A stretch of 64,000 bases of DNA from Zobellia galactanivorans (GTDB lineage: Bacteria; Bacteroidota; Bacteroidia; Flavobacteriales; Flavobacteriaceae). The notes under the pieces are model-generated. The model did no database searches. It worked only from the letters and a program-made list of their open reading frames with translations, and was not told where the DNA came from. The translations under genes and the position numbers were made by a program. Shown here in pieces: positions 36,131 to 45,678 of this stretch. How positions within the stretch are numbered: the stretch's first letter is position 1; every line of letters starts with the position of its first letter. The stretch spans positions 186,001 to 250,000 of the forward strand of contig NC_015844.1 in NCBI RefSeq assembly GCF_000973105.1, written 5' to 3'.

Positions 36131-37282
36131 TTAGTTGTCGTTCAAATTCATTTTATACATCTCACTTGCTGCTAACAAAAATGTGCCTGTTACATATTCA
36201 TGAGAATCATCTTTTGACAAATTTACCGGCCTATCACCTACCAATTGCCCCCATTGAACCTTACCTTCTTTACTAACTTCATCCGTAACGGATTTCCAAG
36301 CCTTCTTCACTACAGGAACAAACTCATCTTTATCAAGTATTCCATTGTTTATACCGTACGCAAGCCCATAAATAAAGAAGCTGGTACCACTAGTTTCCTT
36401 GAAGGGCGCATATTCCGGGTCTGCAAGATTTGGATACCAAAACCCTTCTTGAGTTTGTTTGTCTTTTAGGGCATAGGCCATATCTTTCAATAACAGCTCG
36501 TATCTATTATAACTTGCATGCTCCATAGGTAGGTATTCAAGTATACGTGCAATACCGGCTATTGCCCACCCATTACCCCTTGACCATATCACTTTTTTTC
36601 CATTGGCGGTAACCTGTTCGTTACCTTTCCATTTAGGGTCGTTTTTTCGTGCGTCGATATTTTCAGGAAAAAACCGTTTATCTCGATAGAATAAATGCTC
36701 ATCCGTATCATATAATTTACCATACACATCCCAAAAGCAGGATTCCATCCACTGCAAGTATTTTTCGTCACCGGTAACTGAATATAGCATGGCCAATGCT
36801 GGCGGGCCGGTGAATAGACCATCCACATAACGTCTTCCTCCTTCAAAATACCATTCATCAGGGTTCGCTACGGGGTTTTTTATTCCAGGGTTTTCCAAGT
36901 GTTGGACAATTCCCCTTATCTTACTTTTCTCAGGCTCTACCATATAAGATTGCAACATGGTTTGACCTATGGTCAATAAATTCACACCGCTAGCCTCATG
37001 GTCTGGTGGCAGGGTTGGCAGGGTCCAATTCAAATCTTCACATAGCTGGTTGGACTGTGCCAAATACGTGTCGTCACCCGTTGCTAAATAACTTGCCATA
37101 ACCCCGGTATAATAGGTTCCCCGTATCCAATTGTCATCAAAAGCTTTCCAAGGATTTTTTAACTGGTATTCATTTGTCCTATCCATCAATTCTTTTATTG
37201 AGGATTGATTATAAATGGATTGCGCTTTTAAACTCGGGCTTAGTACAACAGCCAAAAAAAGAAGTATTGTGTATTTTTTCAT
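36131..37282 (-). CDS. GH105/GH88-type unsaturated glucuronyl hydrolase
   Basis: A 383-residue (alpha/alpha)6-barrel enzyme with signal peptide ('MKKYTILLFLAVVLSPSLKAQ'), periplasmic. It would release the 4,5-unsaturated uronic acid from the non-reducing end of lyase products by hydration. The likely catalytic Asp154 is in 'RRYVDGLFTGPPALAML', and the family motif 'WSRGNGWAIAGIARILEYLP' is intact. Sequence patterns fit GH105 (YteR-like) somewhat better than GH88. It sits downstream of susD after a 134-nt gap and directly before kduI, so its product feeds that pathway after uptake. Confidence 0.9.
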   Translation of the reverse strand: MKKYTILLFLAVVLSPSLKAQSIYNQSSIKELMDRTNEYQLKNPWKAFDDNWIRGTYYTGVMASYLATGDDTYLAQSNQLCEDLNWTLPTLPPDHEASGVNLLTIGQTMLQSYMVEPEKSKIRGIVQHLENPGIKNPVANPDEWYFEGGRRYVDGLFTGPPALAMLYSVTGDEKYLQWMESCFWDVYGKLYDTDEHLFYRDKRFFPENIDARKNDPKWKGNEQVTANGKKVIWSRGNGWAIAGIARILEYLPMEHASYNRYELLLKDMAYALKDKQTQEGFWYPNLADPEYAPFKETSGTSFFIYGLAYGINNGILDKDEFVPVVKKAWKSVTDEVSKEGKVQWGQLVGDRPVNLSKDDSHEYVTGTFLLAASEMYKMNLNDN

Positions 37283-37416
37283 TGGTAATTTGTTTTCTTA
37301 TAGGTTATGTGATATTTCAAATTGAATTATGGGCAATTAGGTAGAATAGTATCTTCTCTTAATTACTACGGTCGGATTTAGTGGCAATCAAAAATCCTTC
37401 AACTAAACAAAGGTTT

Positions 37417-39111
37417 TTAATTAACGTATCCAGGGTTTTGCTCTAGTTTACCTAAAGTATTGAGTTCTATTTCGGCAAATGGAATGGGGAACAGATTGTT
37501 GAACGGTTGAACGGTAAGGCCGGAAAAAGGATTGCCCAAAACGGTTCTTTCGAACAAAAGGTTTAATCTACTAAGCGTCATTCTTCTGTTCTCTTCAATA
37601 TTCAATTCACGCATACGCTCGTCTAAGATATAATTCATATCCACTTCGTCTGCCTCTACAGGGGTGGCTTGCGCCCGATTTCTCAATATATTGATATCGT
37701 CGGCAGCTGCGGCAGTGTTACCAAGGGCAAGATACGCTTCTGCACGGAGTAAATACGTTTCGGCCACTCTGATCTGGTACCAATCCGTGAAAGTTTGGCC
37801 AGCTGTATTGGCCACTTGTCCCGTTGTCACATCTACCAAAATTTCAACAGGATGGTCATTAGGGGTAGAGATTTTGGTAATGTTCGGGTAATAATCGCGC
37901 AGCGTATCCTGTGCTGTAAGATTGTCGAACCAAGACTGGGGAAAATCGCTTATTTTTTGACCAAAAAAAGCAGACTGAGGATTATCGACCACCCAATCCC
38001 TTTGGATGTTCCGATTGTTATTTCTGTTGTCGGGATCAAACGTTTGTGTGACACTATCCCAACCCCATACGGTATGGGTGAAATAAGGAGTTGGTCTTAC
38101 AAAGCCAACAGGTCTTCCTAGATTTCGTGAGGTAGGCCCCAAGAATGCGCCAACACCGTCCGGACCATTTAAAAACCAGTACAAACTCCCATAATGCCGT
38201 TCGTACCTAAAATTATTATCACCATTGGTAACGGCAATCTGGGTATTACCTGGGATGTTAAATTCTTCCTGTAATACTAAAATACCCTCTTGATTTCCCG
38301 AGCTACGGTTTTGATTGAACCTTTGAAATAAATCCCAATAAGGATCGCCTTCATCAGTAGCCCTATTACCAAAACGGGAAGTCATTAGATTTATATTTGG
38401 GTCACTGATTACCGTAGAAGCAGCTGATACGGCTTGATCCGGTTGCCCTTTGGCAAGGTACAACTCCGCCAAATAATGGTTTGCGGCAGCATTGTTCAAT
38501 CTACCATCTGCCTTAACTTCACTAACACCGGGCAAGTTCAGTGCCGCAAATTCTAGATCCTGGATAGCCTGATCTAATGTTTCATCTATAGAAGACCTTT
38601 CAAAATCTCGCCTTGGCGATGAAATTTCCTCCAAAACGATAGGTACTCCTCCGTAGAGAAAACCTAAAGATCGATAGGCAAAACCACGAAACCACCTCGC
38701 TTCGGCGATGTGTAAATTCTTTTCCGCTTGGTCTTCGTACTCAATAGCCTCGATTCTCGTCAAAATGGCATTCGAATTGAAAATGATCTTGTAATACCGG
38801 TTCCAAAACTCCAGTGCCACGTCAGAGGAAGGGATCAAACCGGTTCGATAATCTCCAAGCCCCTGTATTTCAGGGCTCCGTGCCCACATGCACAAGTCTG
38901 TTCCCGAATGCATCAAGTTATTGTTGGTTCCTTGGTTCAAGGCTCTCATCCTACCATAATTCGAAACCAAAGCGGCCTCTATATCGGCAGGGGAGACATA
39001 AGAAATCTCAGGACTTAAAAAATCTGAAGGGACTTCTATTAATTGGTCTTCATCACATGCTCCTAATAGTATTAGAAGGCAAGTCAAAATAAAATAGTTA
39101 TATGATTTCAT
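37417..39111 (-). CDS. SusD/RagB-family glycan-binding lipoprotein
   Basis: A 564-residue SusD-like surface lipoprotein (lipobox Cys19 in 'LLILLGACDEDQ'). It shows the usual TPR-rich helical core and late 'VAETYLLRAEAYLALGNTAAAADDINILRNRAQA', followed by 'DERMRELNIEENRRMTLSRL'. These proteins capture oligosaccharides at the cell surface and act as the lid of the SusC channel. Its start is 10 nt after the susC stop, the standard pairing. The bound glycan is not readable from sequence; from the operon it should be an acidic, uronate-containing polymer. Confidence 0.93.
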   Translation of the reverse strand: MKSYNYFILTCLLILLGACDEDQLIEVPSDFLSPEISYVSPADIEAALVSNYGRMRALNQGTNNNLMHSGTDLCMWARSPEIQGLGDYRTGLIPSSDVALEFWNRYYKIIFNSNAILTRIEAIEYEDQAEKNLHIAEARWFRGFAYRSLGFLYGGVPIVLEEISSPRRDFERSSIDETLDQAIQDLEFAALNLPGVSEVKADGRLNNAAANHYLAELYLAKGQPDQAVSAASTVISDPNINLMTSRFGNRATDEGDPYWDLFQRFNQNRSSGNQEGILVLQEEFNIPGNTQIAVTNGDNNFRYERHYGSLYWFLNGPDGVGAFLGPTSRNLGRPVGFVRPTPYFTHTVWGWDSVTQTFDPDNRNNNRNIQRDWVVDNPQSAFFGQKISDFPQSWFDNLTAQDTLRDYYPNITKISTPNDHPVEILVDVTTGQVANTAGQTFTDWYQIRVAETYLLRAEAYLALGNTAAAADDINILRNRAQATPVEADEVDMNYILDERMRELNIEENRRMTLSRLNLLFERTVLGNPFSGLTVQPFNNLFPIPFAEIELNTLGKLEQNPGYVN

Positions 39112-39121
39112 AATTATAGAT

Positions 39122-42100
39122 TTAAAAAGTTAGATTAAGACCTAGGGAATAACTCTTCATTACCGGTGCCTGATTTAGATCAAAAGCGTTGCCGTTGATT
39201 TCTGGATCTGTACCGATCCAATCGGTCCAAGTATGTAAATTTTTGCCGGTTAAAAACAAACGCAGCTTGGAAATGGCAAGTTTTTCTACGATTTTATCAG
39301 GAAAGTTATAGGCTAACCGCACATCTTGAAGGCGAACAAAACTACGGTCGGCGTAGCGTTGTGCCGCAATCGGGTCATCAAATAAGACTCCGGAATGTAT
39401 ACCCTTGGGATTGGCAGGAGACCAAGCATCAAACTCTTTAAAAGTATTATACGTGCTCGCATTATCGTGTCTTAATATACCTATACTTGAGGTTGGTGAT
39501 ACTCTACCCAAATAACCATCTTTTCCTCCCTGTATAGAATTGATGAAGGCACTGAAAGTAAAATTTTTATAATTGAATTCATTATAGATACTAAAACGAT
39601 AAGCCTCTTCTGCACGGCCTAGAACCTTACGGTCCTTATCGGCGGATATCAATCCATCACCATCTAAATCTTCAAAAATCCGGTTTCCAGGGTTGTACCC
39701 ATCTGGTATATTATCGTTTAATTGATAAATAACCCCTGTATCGACATAATCGTAAATAGTTTGAATCGACTGCCCCGGTATTAGTCTACCTCGAGTGGTA
39801 ATCAAATCATCCTCTACACCGTCATTGTCATCGTCCCGTCCTAATATGGTAATAATCTCATTGCTATTTGTTGAAAAATTCAATGTACTGGTCCAAGTAA
39901 AATTATCGGTTTGTACGTTTATAGAAGTCACGGAGGCCTCTAGGCCATTGTTGGCCACTTCTCCCAAATTAGTAGGTATAGTCTCAAAACCAGTGATTCG
40001 CGGAAGGTTAATATCGAACAAGATATCTTCTGTTATTGTATCATAGTAGTTGACACTACCATTAATTTTACCATCAAGAAAGCCAAAATCCAATCCTAAG
40101 TTGAGACCTGTTGTGGTTTCCCAACTAAGGCTATTATTCGCAAGAGAGCTAATATTTTGACCGTAAGCGGGCCCTGAACCGTCTCCGAATACATATTGAA
40201 AACCTGCATCTACTCGTGCAAGTGTTCGGTATCTGCCAACTGTACGGTTACCTGTTTGTCCGTACGTTGCCCTTAACTTTAAATTAGTTATACCTGGCAT
40301 AGCATCGGCAATGAACTTTTCATTGCTAATAGTCCATGCTAATCCTAAAGAAGGAAATATTCCGAATTTTTTATCGGAACCGAATCCAGAGAACCCATCA
40401 CGTCGGGTGGTAAAGGTCAATAGGTATTTATTGTTATATCGGTAATTCAGGCGAGCCATTTGGTAAATACTGCGTTCATCAAAGGCATCGGATTCAGCAA
40501 GTTGTAGATCAACATCCCCTGATTCCAAGCTATTGACCCCCAAGGCTTGATTTAAAAAATTTCCAGATTGCGCAATGGTACTTTCCCCATTCCTTTCTTC
40601 AAAACCATACAAGAGCGTAACATCTAAATCGTGTTTTTCGTTAAAGGTTTGCTTATATGTCAATAGATTATCCGTTGTTCTATCCTCTCGATAAATATTT
40701 TCTTTAGAAGCCGCCCCAGCAAAATTATTAGCAATGGGGTCAAATCTAAAATCTCTTTGCGTTCTATAGTTGATAGCGTGGTTAATGCGATAGGACAAGC
40801 CTTTAATGGGCAATTGCACCTGTGCATAAAAGTTGCCGAATAAATTCAATCGTTTATCCAGTTGATCAATTGCCGTTCTGAGTAAAGGACTGCGTTCAAC
40901 ACCTATAGGATCCGTAGCTATACTACCGTCTTCATTGAACGGAGCAATTAGTGGGGAATACATATATCCTCTTCTTAAGTCCGCCTCAAGACCTGAATAA
41001 TCTCCAAATGAAGCAAAAGTCTGCATGCCTATGGTTAACCAATCTCTTACCTTGGTATCAAAATTGGCCCGCAAACTCAACCTGTCAAATTGATCGTTCA
41101 GCAACCAACCTTTTTGATCTATATAACCAGAAGACAAAAAATAAGAGGTTTTACCGGAATTACCTGCCATACTGATATTTGTATTTTGTGTATGAGCCGA
41201 TTGTGACACCACATCTAACCAATCTGTATTCGTTCCATTATTAAAACCATCTAATATAGACTGATATGGAAATCTTGCCGATGGATCAAAAGTAGGATCT
41301 AGCTGTGTATACTCAGGTGCCAAATAGGCCTCTTCATAGAAGATTTTGTTGTAATGTTCTAGAAACCCGTCTCTACTCACGGGGGTTAAAGTATTGGTCG
41401 GAGTCTCTACAGAATAAAAACTTGAAAAATTAATTACAGGTTTTCGATTGGTTTTTCCGCTTTTTGAAGTAATCAATATTACTCCGTTAGCAGCCTGAGA
41501 ACCATAAATCGCTTGTGAACTGGCATCTTTTAATACGTCAATAGTACCAATATCGGCAGGATTAATGTCTGCTAAACTTCCTCTATATATAACCCCATCA
41601 AGAACAATCAAAGGGTCACTTCCGGTTAGGTTGCCATCATCATCAACGGCAAAGGTATTTCTCCCCCTCACTTGTATATTTGGATTCTCCCCGGCGGAAC
41701 TTACGGCCCCAATATTAAGTCCCGCAACGGAACCTTGAAGTGATTGAAGAATATTGACGTTCGGTTGATCTTCAAAAGCCTGAAGATCGGCACTCGCCAC
41801 TGATCCAGTCAAATCAGATTTTTTCTGGGTACCGTACCCTACAACCACTACTTCATCTAATTTTGATACATCTTCAACCATAACCACATTGATCGTTGAC
41901 TGGTCACCAACTGTGATTTCTTGGGATACAAATCCTATATAACTGATTAATAAAACATCGCTTTTGTCTACGATCAATGAATAATTGCCATCAAAATCAG
42001 TGGATACCCCCGTGGAAGTCCCCTTGATAACTATGGAAACGCCCGGAAGGGGTTGACTTGCCTCGTCGACAATTGTTCCCGAAACACTCGCTTGATAATT

Positions 42101-42244
42101 AAAAGTTTCTTTTTTTAATAAGGATGTGGTCTTCCCTATTGCCGCAGCATATATCTGAGACGAAAACAACATCAAGAAGAAAATAGTAAAAACCTGCTTT
42201 GCTAAAAGCTTAGGGTCACGAATGAAAGTAATTTTTGTTCTCAT
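39122..42244 (-). CDS. SusC/RagA TonB-dependent outer-membrane transporter
   Basis: A 1040-residue SusC-like transporter. After a signal region ('FTIFFLMLFSSQIYAAA') comes a carboxypeptidase-D-like domain ('VSGTIVDEASQPLPGVSI'), a TonB-box region ('LDEVVVVGYGTQKKSDLTGSV'), the plug, and a 22-strand barrel ending in '...KSYSLGLNLTF' with the terminal Phe of outer-membrane proteins. The ATG at 42244 is preferred: the longer frame begins with TTG. It imports oligosaccharides captured by the downstream SusD, powered by TonB. It heads the leftward operon, with AraC-type boxes and a -7 candidate in the 360-nt control region upstream. Confidence 0.95.
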   Translation of the reverse strand: MRTKITFIRDPKLLAKQVFTIFFLMLFSSQIYAAAIGKTTSLLKKETFNYQASVSGTIVDEASQPLPGVSIVIKGTSTGVSTDFDGNYSLIVDKSDVLLISYIGFVSQEITVGDQSTINVVMVEDVSKLDEVVVVGYGTQKKSDLTGSVASADLQAFEDQPNVNILQSLQGSVAGLNIGAVSSAGENPNIQVRGRNTFAVDDDGNLTGSDPLIVLDGVIYRGSLADINPADIGTIDVLKDASSQAIYGSQAANGVILITSKSGKTNRKPVINFSSFYSVETPTNTLTPVSRDGFLEHYNKIFYEEAYLAPEYTQLDPTFDPSARFPYQSILDGFNNGTNTDWLDVVSQSAHTQNTNISMAGNSGKTSYFLSSGYIDQKGWLLNDQFDRLSLRANFDTKVRDWLTIGMQTFASFGDYSGLEADLRRGYMYSPLIAPFNEDGSIATDPIGVERSPLLRTAIDQLDKRLNLFGNFYAQVQLPIKGLSYRINHAINYRTQRDFRFDPIANNFAGAASKENIYREDRTTDNLLTYKQTFNEKHDLDVTLLYGFEERNGESTIAQSGNFLNQALGVNSLESGDVDLQLAESDAFDERSIYQMARLNYRYNNKYLLTFTTRRDGFSGFGSDKKFGIFPSLGLAWTISNEKFIADAMPGITNLKLRATYGQTGNRTVGRYRTLARVDAGFQYVFGDGSGPAYGQNISSLANNSLSWETTTGLNLGLDFGFLDGKINGSVNYYDTITEDILFDINLPRITGFETIPTNLGEVANNGLEASVTSINVQTDNFTWTSTLNFSTNSNEIITILGRDDDNDGVEDDLITTRGRLIPGQSIQTIYDYVDTGVIYQLNDNIPDGYNPGNRIFEDLDGDGLISADKDRKVLGRAEEAYRFSIYNEFNYKNFTFSAFINSIQGGKDGYLGRVSPTSSIGILRHDNASTYNTFKEFDAWSPANPKGIHSGVLFDDPIAAQRYADRSFVRLQDVRLAYNFPDKIVEKLAISKLRLFLTGKNLHTWTDWIGTDPEINGNAFDLNQAPVMKSYSLGLNLTF

Positions 42245-42373
42245 AATGCTTCTGTTTGGTTTGTTAAATAAAACTATTGACCCATACAATACATCAACAA
42301 TAGAAGCCTTGTTCTGTTGTTAAATCACTATAAACTCAGTCAATAAATTGATTATTTGGTAATTTATTTAAGG

Positions 42374-42381
42374 CAAACTTA
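42374..42381 (-). promoter_or_regulatory. Candidate -7 box of the island susC operon
   Basis: TAAGTTTG on the minus strand fits the Bacteroidota -7 consensus TAnnTTTG and lies about 130 nt upstream of the susC start. No clear -33 TTTG is at the usual spacing, which would suit an activator-dependent promoter. The gap 42245-42604 otherwise contains the AraC-box candidate and AT-rich leader. Confidence 0.4.
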
Positions 42382-42460
42382 GAAGTATAGAACTGGAAGA
42401 TTGTACTGATTTTGATTGATGCTATATAAATATTTGCAATATGATGCTTATATAACAATA

Positions 42461-42484
42461 TTTTATCAATATATGAATATTTAC
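42461..42484 (-). promoter_or_regulatory. AraC-type box candidate upstream of susC
   Basis: On the minus strand the site reads AAATATTCAT then ATATTGAT, 80-100 nt upstream of the -7 candidate. AAATATTCAT recurs exactly at 43531-43540, facing the opposite operon, also followed by ATTGAT. Conserved half-sites in front of the two arms, with the AraC gene between them, suggest a common activator. Confidence 0.45.
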
Positions 42485-42604
42485 AGCTTCATTATGTCCC
42501 TATTATTTCTTTGCGAGCAGAAATGTATTTGGGAAATCAGGGGAAAAAAATGATGGTTTTCTATAAACCTATTGCATAAGGCGAAGTAGAGAAGGTAGGG
42601 CGAA

Positions 42605-43483
42605 TCATACCCTGGTTATACGGTTCTGCTTTCTATATTGGCTCGGAGAAATACCTTTAATTCTTTTAAATATTTGTGAAAAAGCAGAAGGATTATTAAA
42701 TCCCGAATCATAACAAACCTGAATCATACTCAACTTTTCTTCCAGTAATATTTTACAAGCATATTGAACCCTCACTTCAAATAAGAAATCATTGTAACTT
42801 TTCTTAACAGTGTTCTTAAAGTACCGGCAAAACGCACTTTTGGACAAGTTGGCCACCTCTGCAATTTCTTCCAATCGAATTTTTCTTCTGAAGTGCAACA
42901 TGGTGAACTGTATTATTTTATTCATCCTATCCTTCTCTTTAGGGTCTGACGATTTATGATGATCGAAGGGAGACAAGATGTATGCATTTTTTGATTCGGA
43001 CATTATGGAAAGTATTCGCAATAATGATAATATCTGGTTAAAAGATGATTGATGAAGCATTTCATGTAAAATTATGGCAATGACCCGGTTTTCTTCACCC
43101 TTGACCCTCACACCTCCCAAAGCGTCATAAAAAACTTTTCTTAACCCGTGTGATTCCCGAAGGTTAAGCAAGTCTTTGCCGGCAAAGTCCGTATTAAACT
43201 TAACTACAATGGCTTTGGTCAGTTGTTTTGTATTCTCTTGATAGAAATCGTCATGACTGATCCAAACGTGTGTGAGCTCTTCACCGACCAAAACCAAATC
43301 TCCCTTTTTATAAGATTTAATACTACTGCCCACATACCTCGTGCCATATCCCTCGATTATATAGGCCAATTCCAATTCTTTATGGTAGTGTAAAGGATTT
43401 GTAAAATGGGCGGTTTCAATATAGTTTACCGAAACCGCTTCATTTGGAGTTCGGAGTGACGAGAGAAACTTTGGTTTGATCAT
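42605..43483 (-). CDS. AraC-family transcriptional regulator of the island
   Basis: A 292-residue regulator with an N-terminal cupin effector domain ('HYHKELELAYIIEGYGTRYVG', 'GDLVLVGEELTHVW') and a C-terminal pair of helix-turn-helix motifs ('IRLEEIAEVANLSKSAFCRYF' region and 'SMIQVCYDSGFNNPSAFSQIF', then 'GISPSQYRK'). The ATG at 43483 gives the usual length for this type; an ATG 57 nt upstream would add a Cys/Ile-rich tail without family support. It lies between the two divergent arms of the island, and nearly identical boxes occur upstream of each, so it probably controls both in response to an uptake product. Confidence 0.9.
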   Translation of the reverse strand: MIKPKFLSSLRTPNEAVSVNYIETAHFTNPLHYHKELELAYIIEGYGTRYVGSSIKSYKKGDLVLVGEELTHVWISHDDFYQENTKQLTKAIVVKFNTDFAGKDLLNLRESHGLRKVFYDALGGVRVKGEENRVIAIILHEMLHQSSFNQILSLLRILSIMSESKNAYILSPFDHHKSSDPKEKDRMNKIIQFTMLHFRRKIRLEEIAEVANLSKSAFCRYFKNTVKKSYNDFLFEVRVQYACKILLEEKLSMIQVCYDSGFNNPSAFSQIFKRIKGISPSQYRKQNRITRV

Positions 43484-43530
43484 TTTTAATTGAATATTGA
43501 CTAAATATCGAATATTTATTAAGCACATGC

Positions 43531-43557
43531 AAATATTCATAAAATATTGATCAATAT
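43531..43557 (+). promoter_or_regulatory. AraC-type box candidate with palindrome, rightward arm
   Basis: AAATATTCAT (43531-43540) is followed by a perfect 14-bp palindrome ATATTGATCAATAT (43544-43557). It lies 66-92 nt upstream of the DUF4861 gene and 50-75 nt upstream of the AraC gene, so it could serve both. The first ten bases match the susC site exactly. Confidence 0.45.
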
Positions 43558-43622
43558 ACAGGCATTCTTTTAATCAATAATTAATTTCTTTTGTGGATAC
43601 CCAATTATATAATAATTACAAT

Positions 43623-44822
43623 ATGATTCGTTCAACCAAAAATCTTTCTCTTCTACTTCTTCTTTTTCTAGGTATTTCTTGTTCTGAAAGAGAGCCGAGC
43701 TATGAAATATTGGTAATGAACGACACCGATATTCCAAGAACCCGCGAAATCGTGGAAGTTTGGTTAAAAGATCTTCCAGAACAAAAGGAAATAGGTAAAT
43801 ACACATTAACCGATGAGTCGGGAAAACCACGACAACTACAATATGTAGATAAAGACTCTGACGATATTGACGATTACCTGATTTTCATGACAAACATAAA
43901 TGCTCGAGAGAAAAGAGCCTTCACATTAAGTCGTAATAAGGGTTTTACGGAAAAAGCAGATAGTTCTTTAACCACATATTGTAGAATTGTTCCTGAAAGA
44001 ATGGATGATTTTGCATGGGAAAACGATAAAGTAGCCTTCAGAAGTTATGGTCCGAAGTGTCAAGAACTTTTTGAAGAGGGCAATGCTTCAGGTCTTATTT
44101 CCAGTGGTATAGATTGTTGGACCAAACGTGTAGAGTACCCAATTATTAATAAATGGTACAAAAATGACAAAAAAGGTAAGTCGTATCATGAAGACCACGG
44201 TGAAGGACTTGATAATTACCACGTAGGAACGACCAGAGGTTGTGGTGGTACGGCACTTGTTTATAAAGGAAAAACCATACTAAGCAAGAATTTTGTAAAC
44301 TGGAAAATTTTAGCCAACGGCCCTATCAGAAGCATTTTTGAATTGGAATATGCCCCTATCATGGTCGGGGGAGACCCTATAAATGAAACCAAACGAATTA
44401 CCATAGACCTAGGTACTCAACTGTACCAATGTGAAGTGTTTTATAAGAGCCAGGAAACCATGATAAATGAGATGTTCATGGGGCTTGCCTTACACGACGG
44501 AAAAGGTAAGATCAATTCAAGCATGGGAGAAGGTTGGGTATCTTACTGGGAACCCATGGGGGATTCATATTTGGGAACGGCTGTCTTGACAAATCCCGAC
44601 AACATATCGAAAGTATCCTTGAAAAGTATAATCCATGAAGACGAAAGCAAAAATAACGTTGGAATCCATTCGCGGATATTAAACAATACAGTTAAATATT
44701 GGTCCGGTTTCGGATGGAAAAAAAGTGGTGATTTCGACACTCCAGAAGACTGGGATAATTATGTCAAAAAGGAAGCTGCAAAAAAAAGAAACCCTATAAA
44801 AATTAAAATATCCAGTAAGTAA
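43623..44822 (+). CDS. DUF4861 lipoprotein
   Basis: A 399-residue lipoprotein (lipobox Cys20 in 'LFLGISCSERE'); the longer frame begins with GTG ten codons earlier and is disfavoured. The family landmarks are 'SYHEDHGEGLDNYHVGTTRGCGGTALVYKGK', split here at residues about 190-220, and 'YWSGFGWKKSGDF' near the C-terminus; I name only the pattern. DUF4861 proteins are found in Bacteroidota loci for acidic polysaccharides beside lyases and GH88/105 enzymes, and their activity is not established. Beta-rich character suggests a galactose-mutarotase-like or lyase fold. It heads the rightward arm and is followed 6 nt on by the RraA-like gene. Confidence 0.82.
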   Translation: MIRSTKNLSLLLLLFLGISCSEREPSYEILVMNDTDIPRTREIVEVWLKDLPEQKEIGKYTLTDESGKPRQLQYVDKDSDDIDDYLIFMTNINAREKRAFTLSRNKGFTEKADSSLTTYCRIVPERMDDFAWENDKVAFRSYGPKCQELFEEGNASGLISSGIDCWTKRVEYPIINKWYKNDKKGKSYHEDHGEGLDNYHVGTTRGCGGTALVYKGKTILSKNFVNWKILANGPIRSIFELEYAPIMVGGDPINETKRITIDLGTQLYQCEVFYKSQETMINEMFMGLALHDGKGKINSSMGEGWVSYWEPMGDSYLGTAVLTNPDNISKVSLKSIIHEDESKNNVGIHSRILNNTVKYWSGFGWKKSGDFDTPEDWDNYVKKEAAKKRNPIKIKISSK

Positions 44823-44828
44823 AAAATT

Positions 44829-45515
44829 ATGTGGAAAACAGACGAAGAATTATTTGAAATTGCAAAAAGAGAACTATTTACGGCTTTAGTAGGCGATATT
44901 TTAGACAAGATTGGTTCTGTGCATCAATTTCTCCCGCCAAACCTTAAACCTGTTAAAGATGATATGGTCATCATAGGTAGGGCCATGCCCGTCTTAGAGG
45001 CGGATGTATTTGCCGAAACTACCGAATCAAGAAATAACCCTTTAATGAATAAACCTTTTGGATTGATGTTCGAAGCTTTGGACAATTTAAAAAAGAATGA
45101 GGTCTATATCTGCACGGGAGCAACCTCGCCTTACGCACTCTGGGGGGGACTTATGAGTACGAGAGCCATGAAACTTGGTGCTGCCGGGGCAGTAGTCAAC
45201 GGATATTCCAGGGACACAAATGAGATAGAAAAACTAAATTTCCCAACTTTTTCTACAGGCACGTATGCTCAGGACCAAGGTCCACGAGGCAAAGTTATGG
45301 ATTTTGCTTCCGCAATCGAAATCAATGGAATCAAAATCAATCCAGGTGATATTGTATACGGAGATAGAGATGGAGTGCTTATAATTCCAAAGGAACTAGA
45401 AAAAGATGTATTTACAGGAGCAATTGAAAAAGCCCGTGGAGAACAAGAGGTTAAAAAAGCTTTGGAAGAAGGTATGAGTACAGTCGATGCTTTTAATAAA
45501 TTCGGCATCATGTAG
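44829..45515 (+). CDS. RraA-like class II pyruvate aldolase family protein
   Basis: A 228-residue cytoplasmic protein of the RraA/4-hydroxy-4-methyl-2-oxoglutarate aldolase family (once labelled dimethylmenaquinone methyltransferase). Family core 'YALWGGLMSTRAMKLGAAGA' and 'VVNGYSRDTNEI' are present; the Arg-Asp pair of the 'D-x20-R-D' aldolase pattern is kept. Members cleave 2-oxo acids to pyruvate with a divalent metal. No KDG kinase or KDG-phosphate aldolase is in the window, so this protein may cleave KDG or a related 2-keto-3-deoxy acid made by KduI and the SDR. That role is an inference; a regulatory RraA role is unlikely in this context. Confidence 0.82.
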   Translation: MWKTDEELFEIAKRELFTALVGDILDKIGSVHQFLPPNLKPVKDDMVIIGRAMPVLEADVFAETTESRNNPLMNKPFGLMFEALDNLKKNEVYICTGATSPYALWGGLMSTRAMKLGAAGAVVNGYSRDTNEIEKLNFPTFSTGTYAQDQGPRGKVMDFASAIEINGIKINPGDIVYGDRDGVLIIPKELEKDVFTGAIEKARGEQEVKKALEEGMSTVDAFNKFGIM

Positions 45516-45623
45516 TAGTATAGAACAATTGAGTATATGGTGTGTGCAGGTGATGAATTTTAATCAATAAATCAACATATGCTTCTTTGCGATTCAAATC
45601 CAAAATTAGTCAACACCCTTTAC

Positions 45624-45662
45624 TTCCTTTAATTAAGGAAAGAAAGATATTAGAAATATCTT
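45624..45662 (+). promoter_or_regulatory. Two tandem inverted repeats upstream of the GH31 gene
   Basis: TTCCTT-TAATT-AAGGAA (45624-45640) is followed 3 nt later by AAGATATTAGAAATATCTT (45644-45662; perfect 8-bp arms, 3-nt loop), ending 16 nt before the GH31 start. They lie in a 163-nt gap inside the rightward arm. They may be an internal operator or RNA stem-loops that tune expression of the two downstream glycosidases. Confidence 0.45.
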
Positions 45663-45678
45663 CATACATTTACATTCT

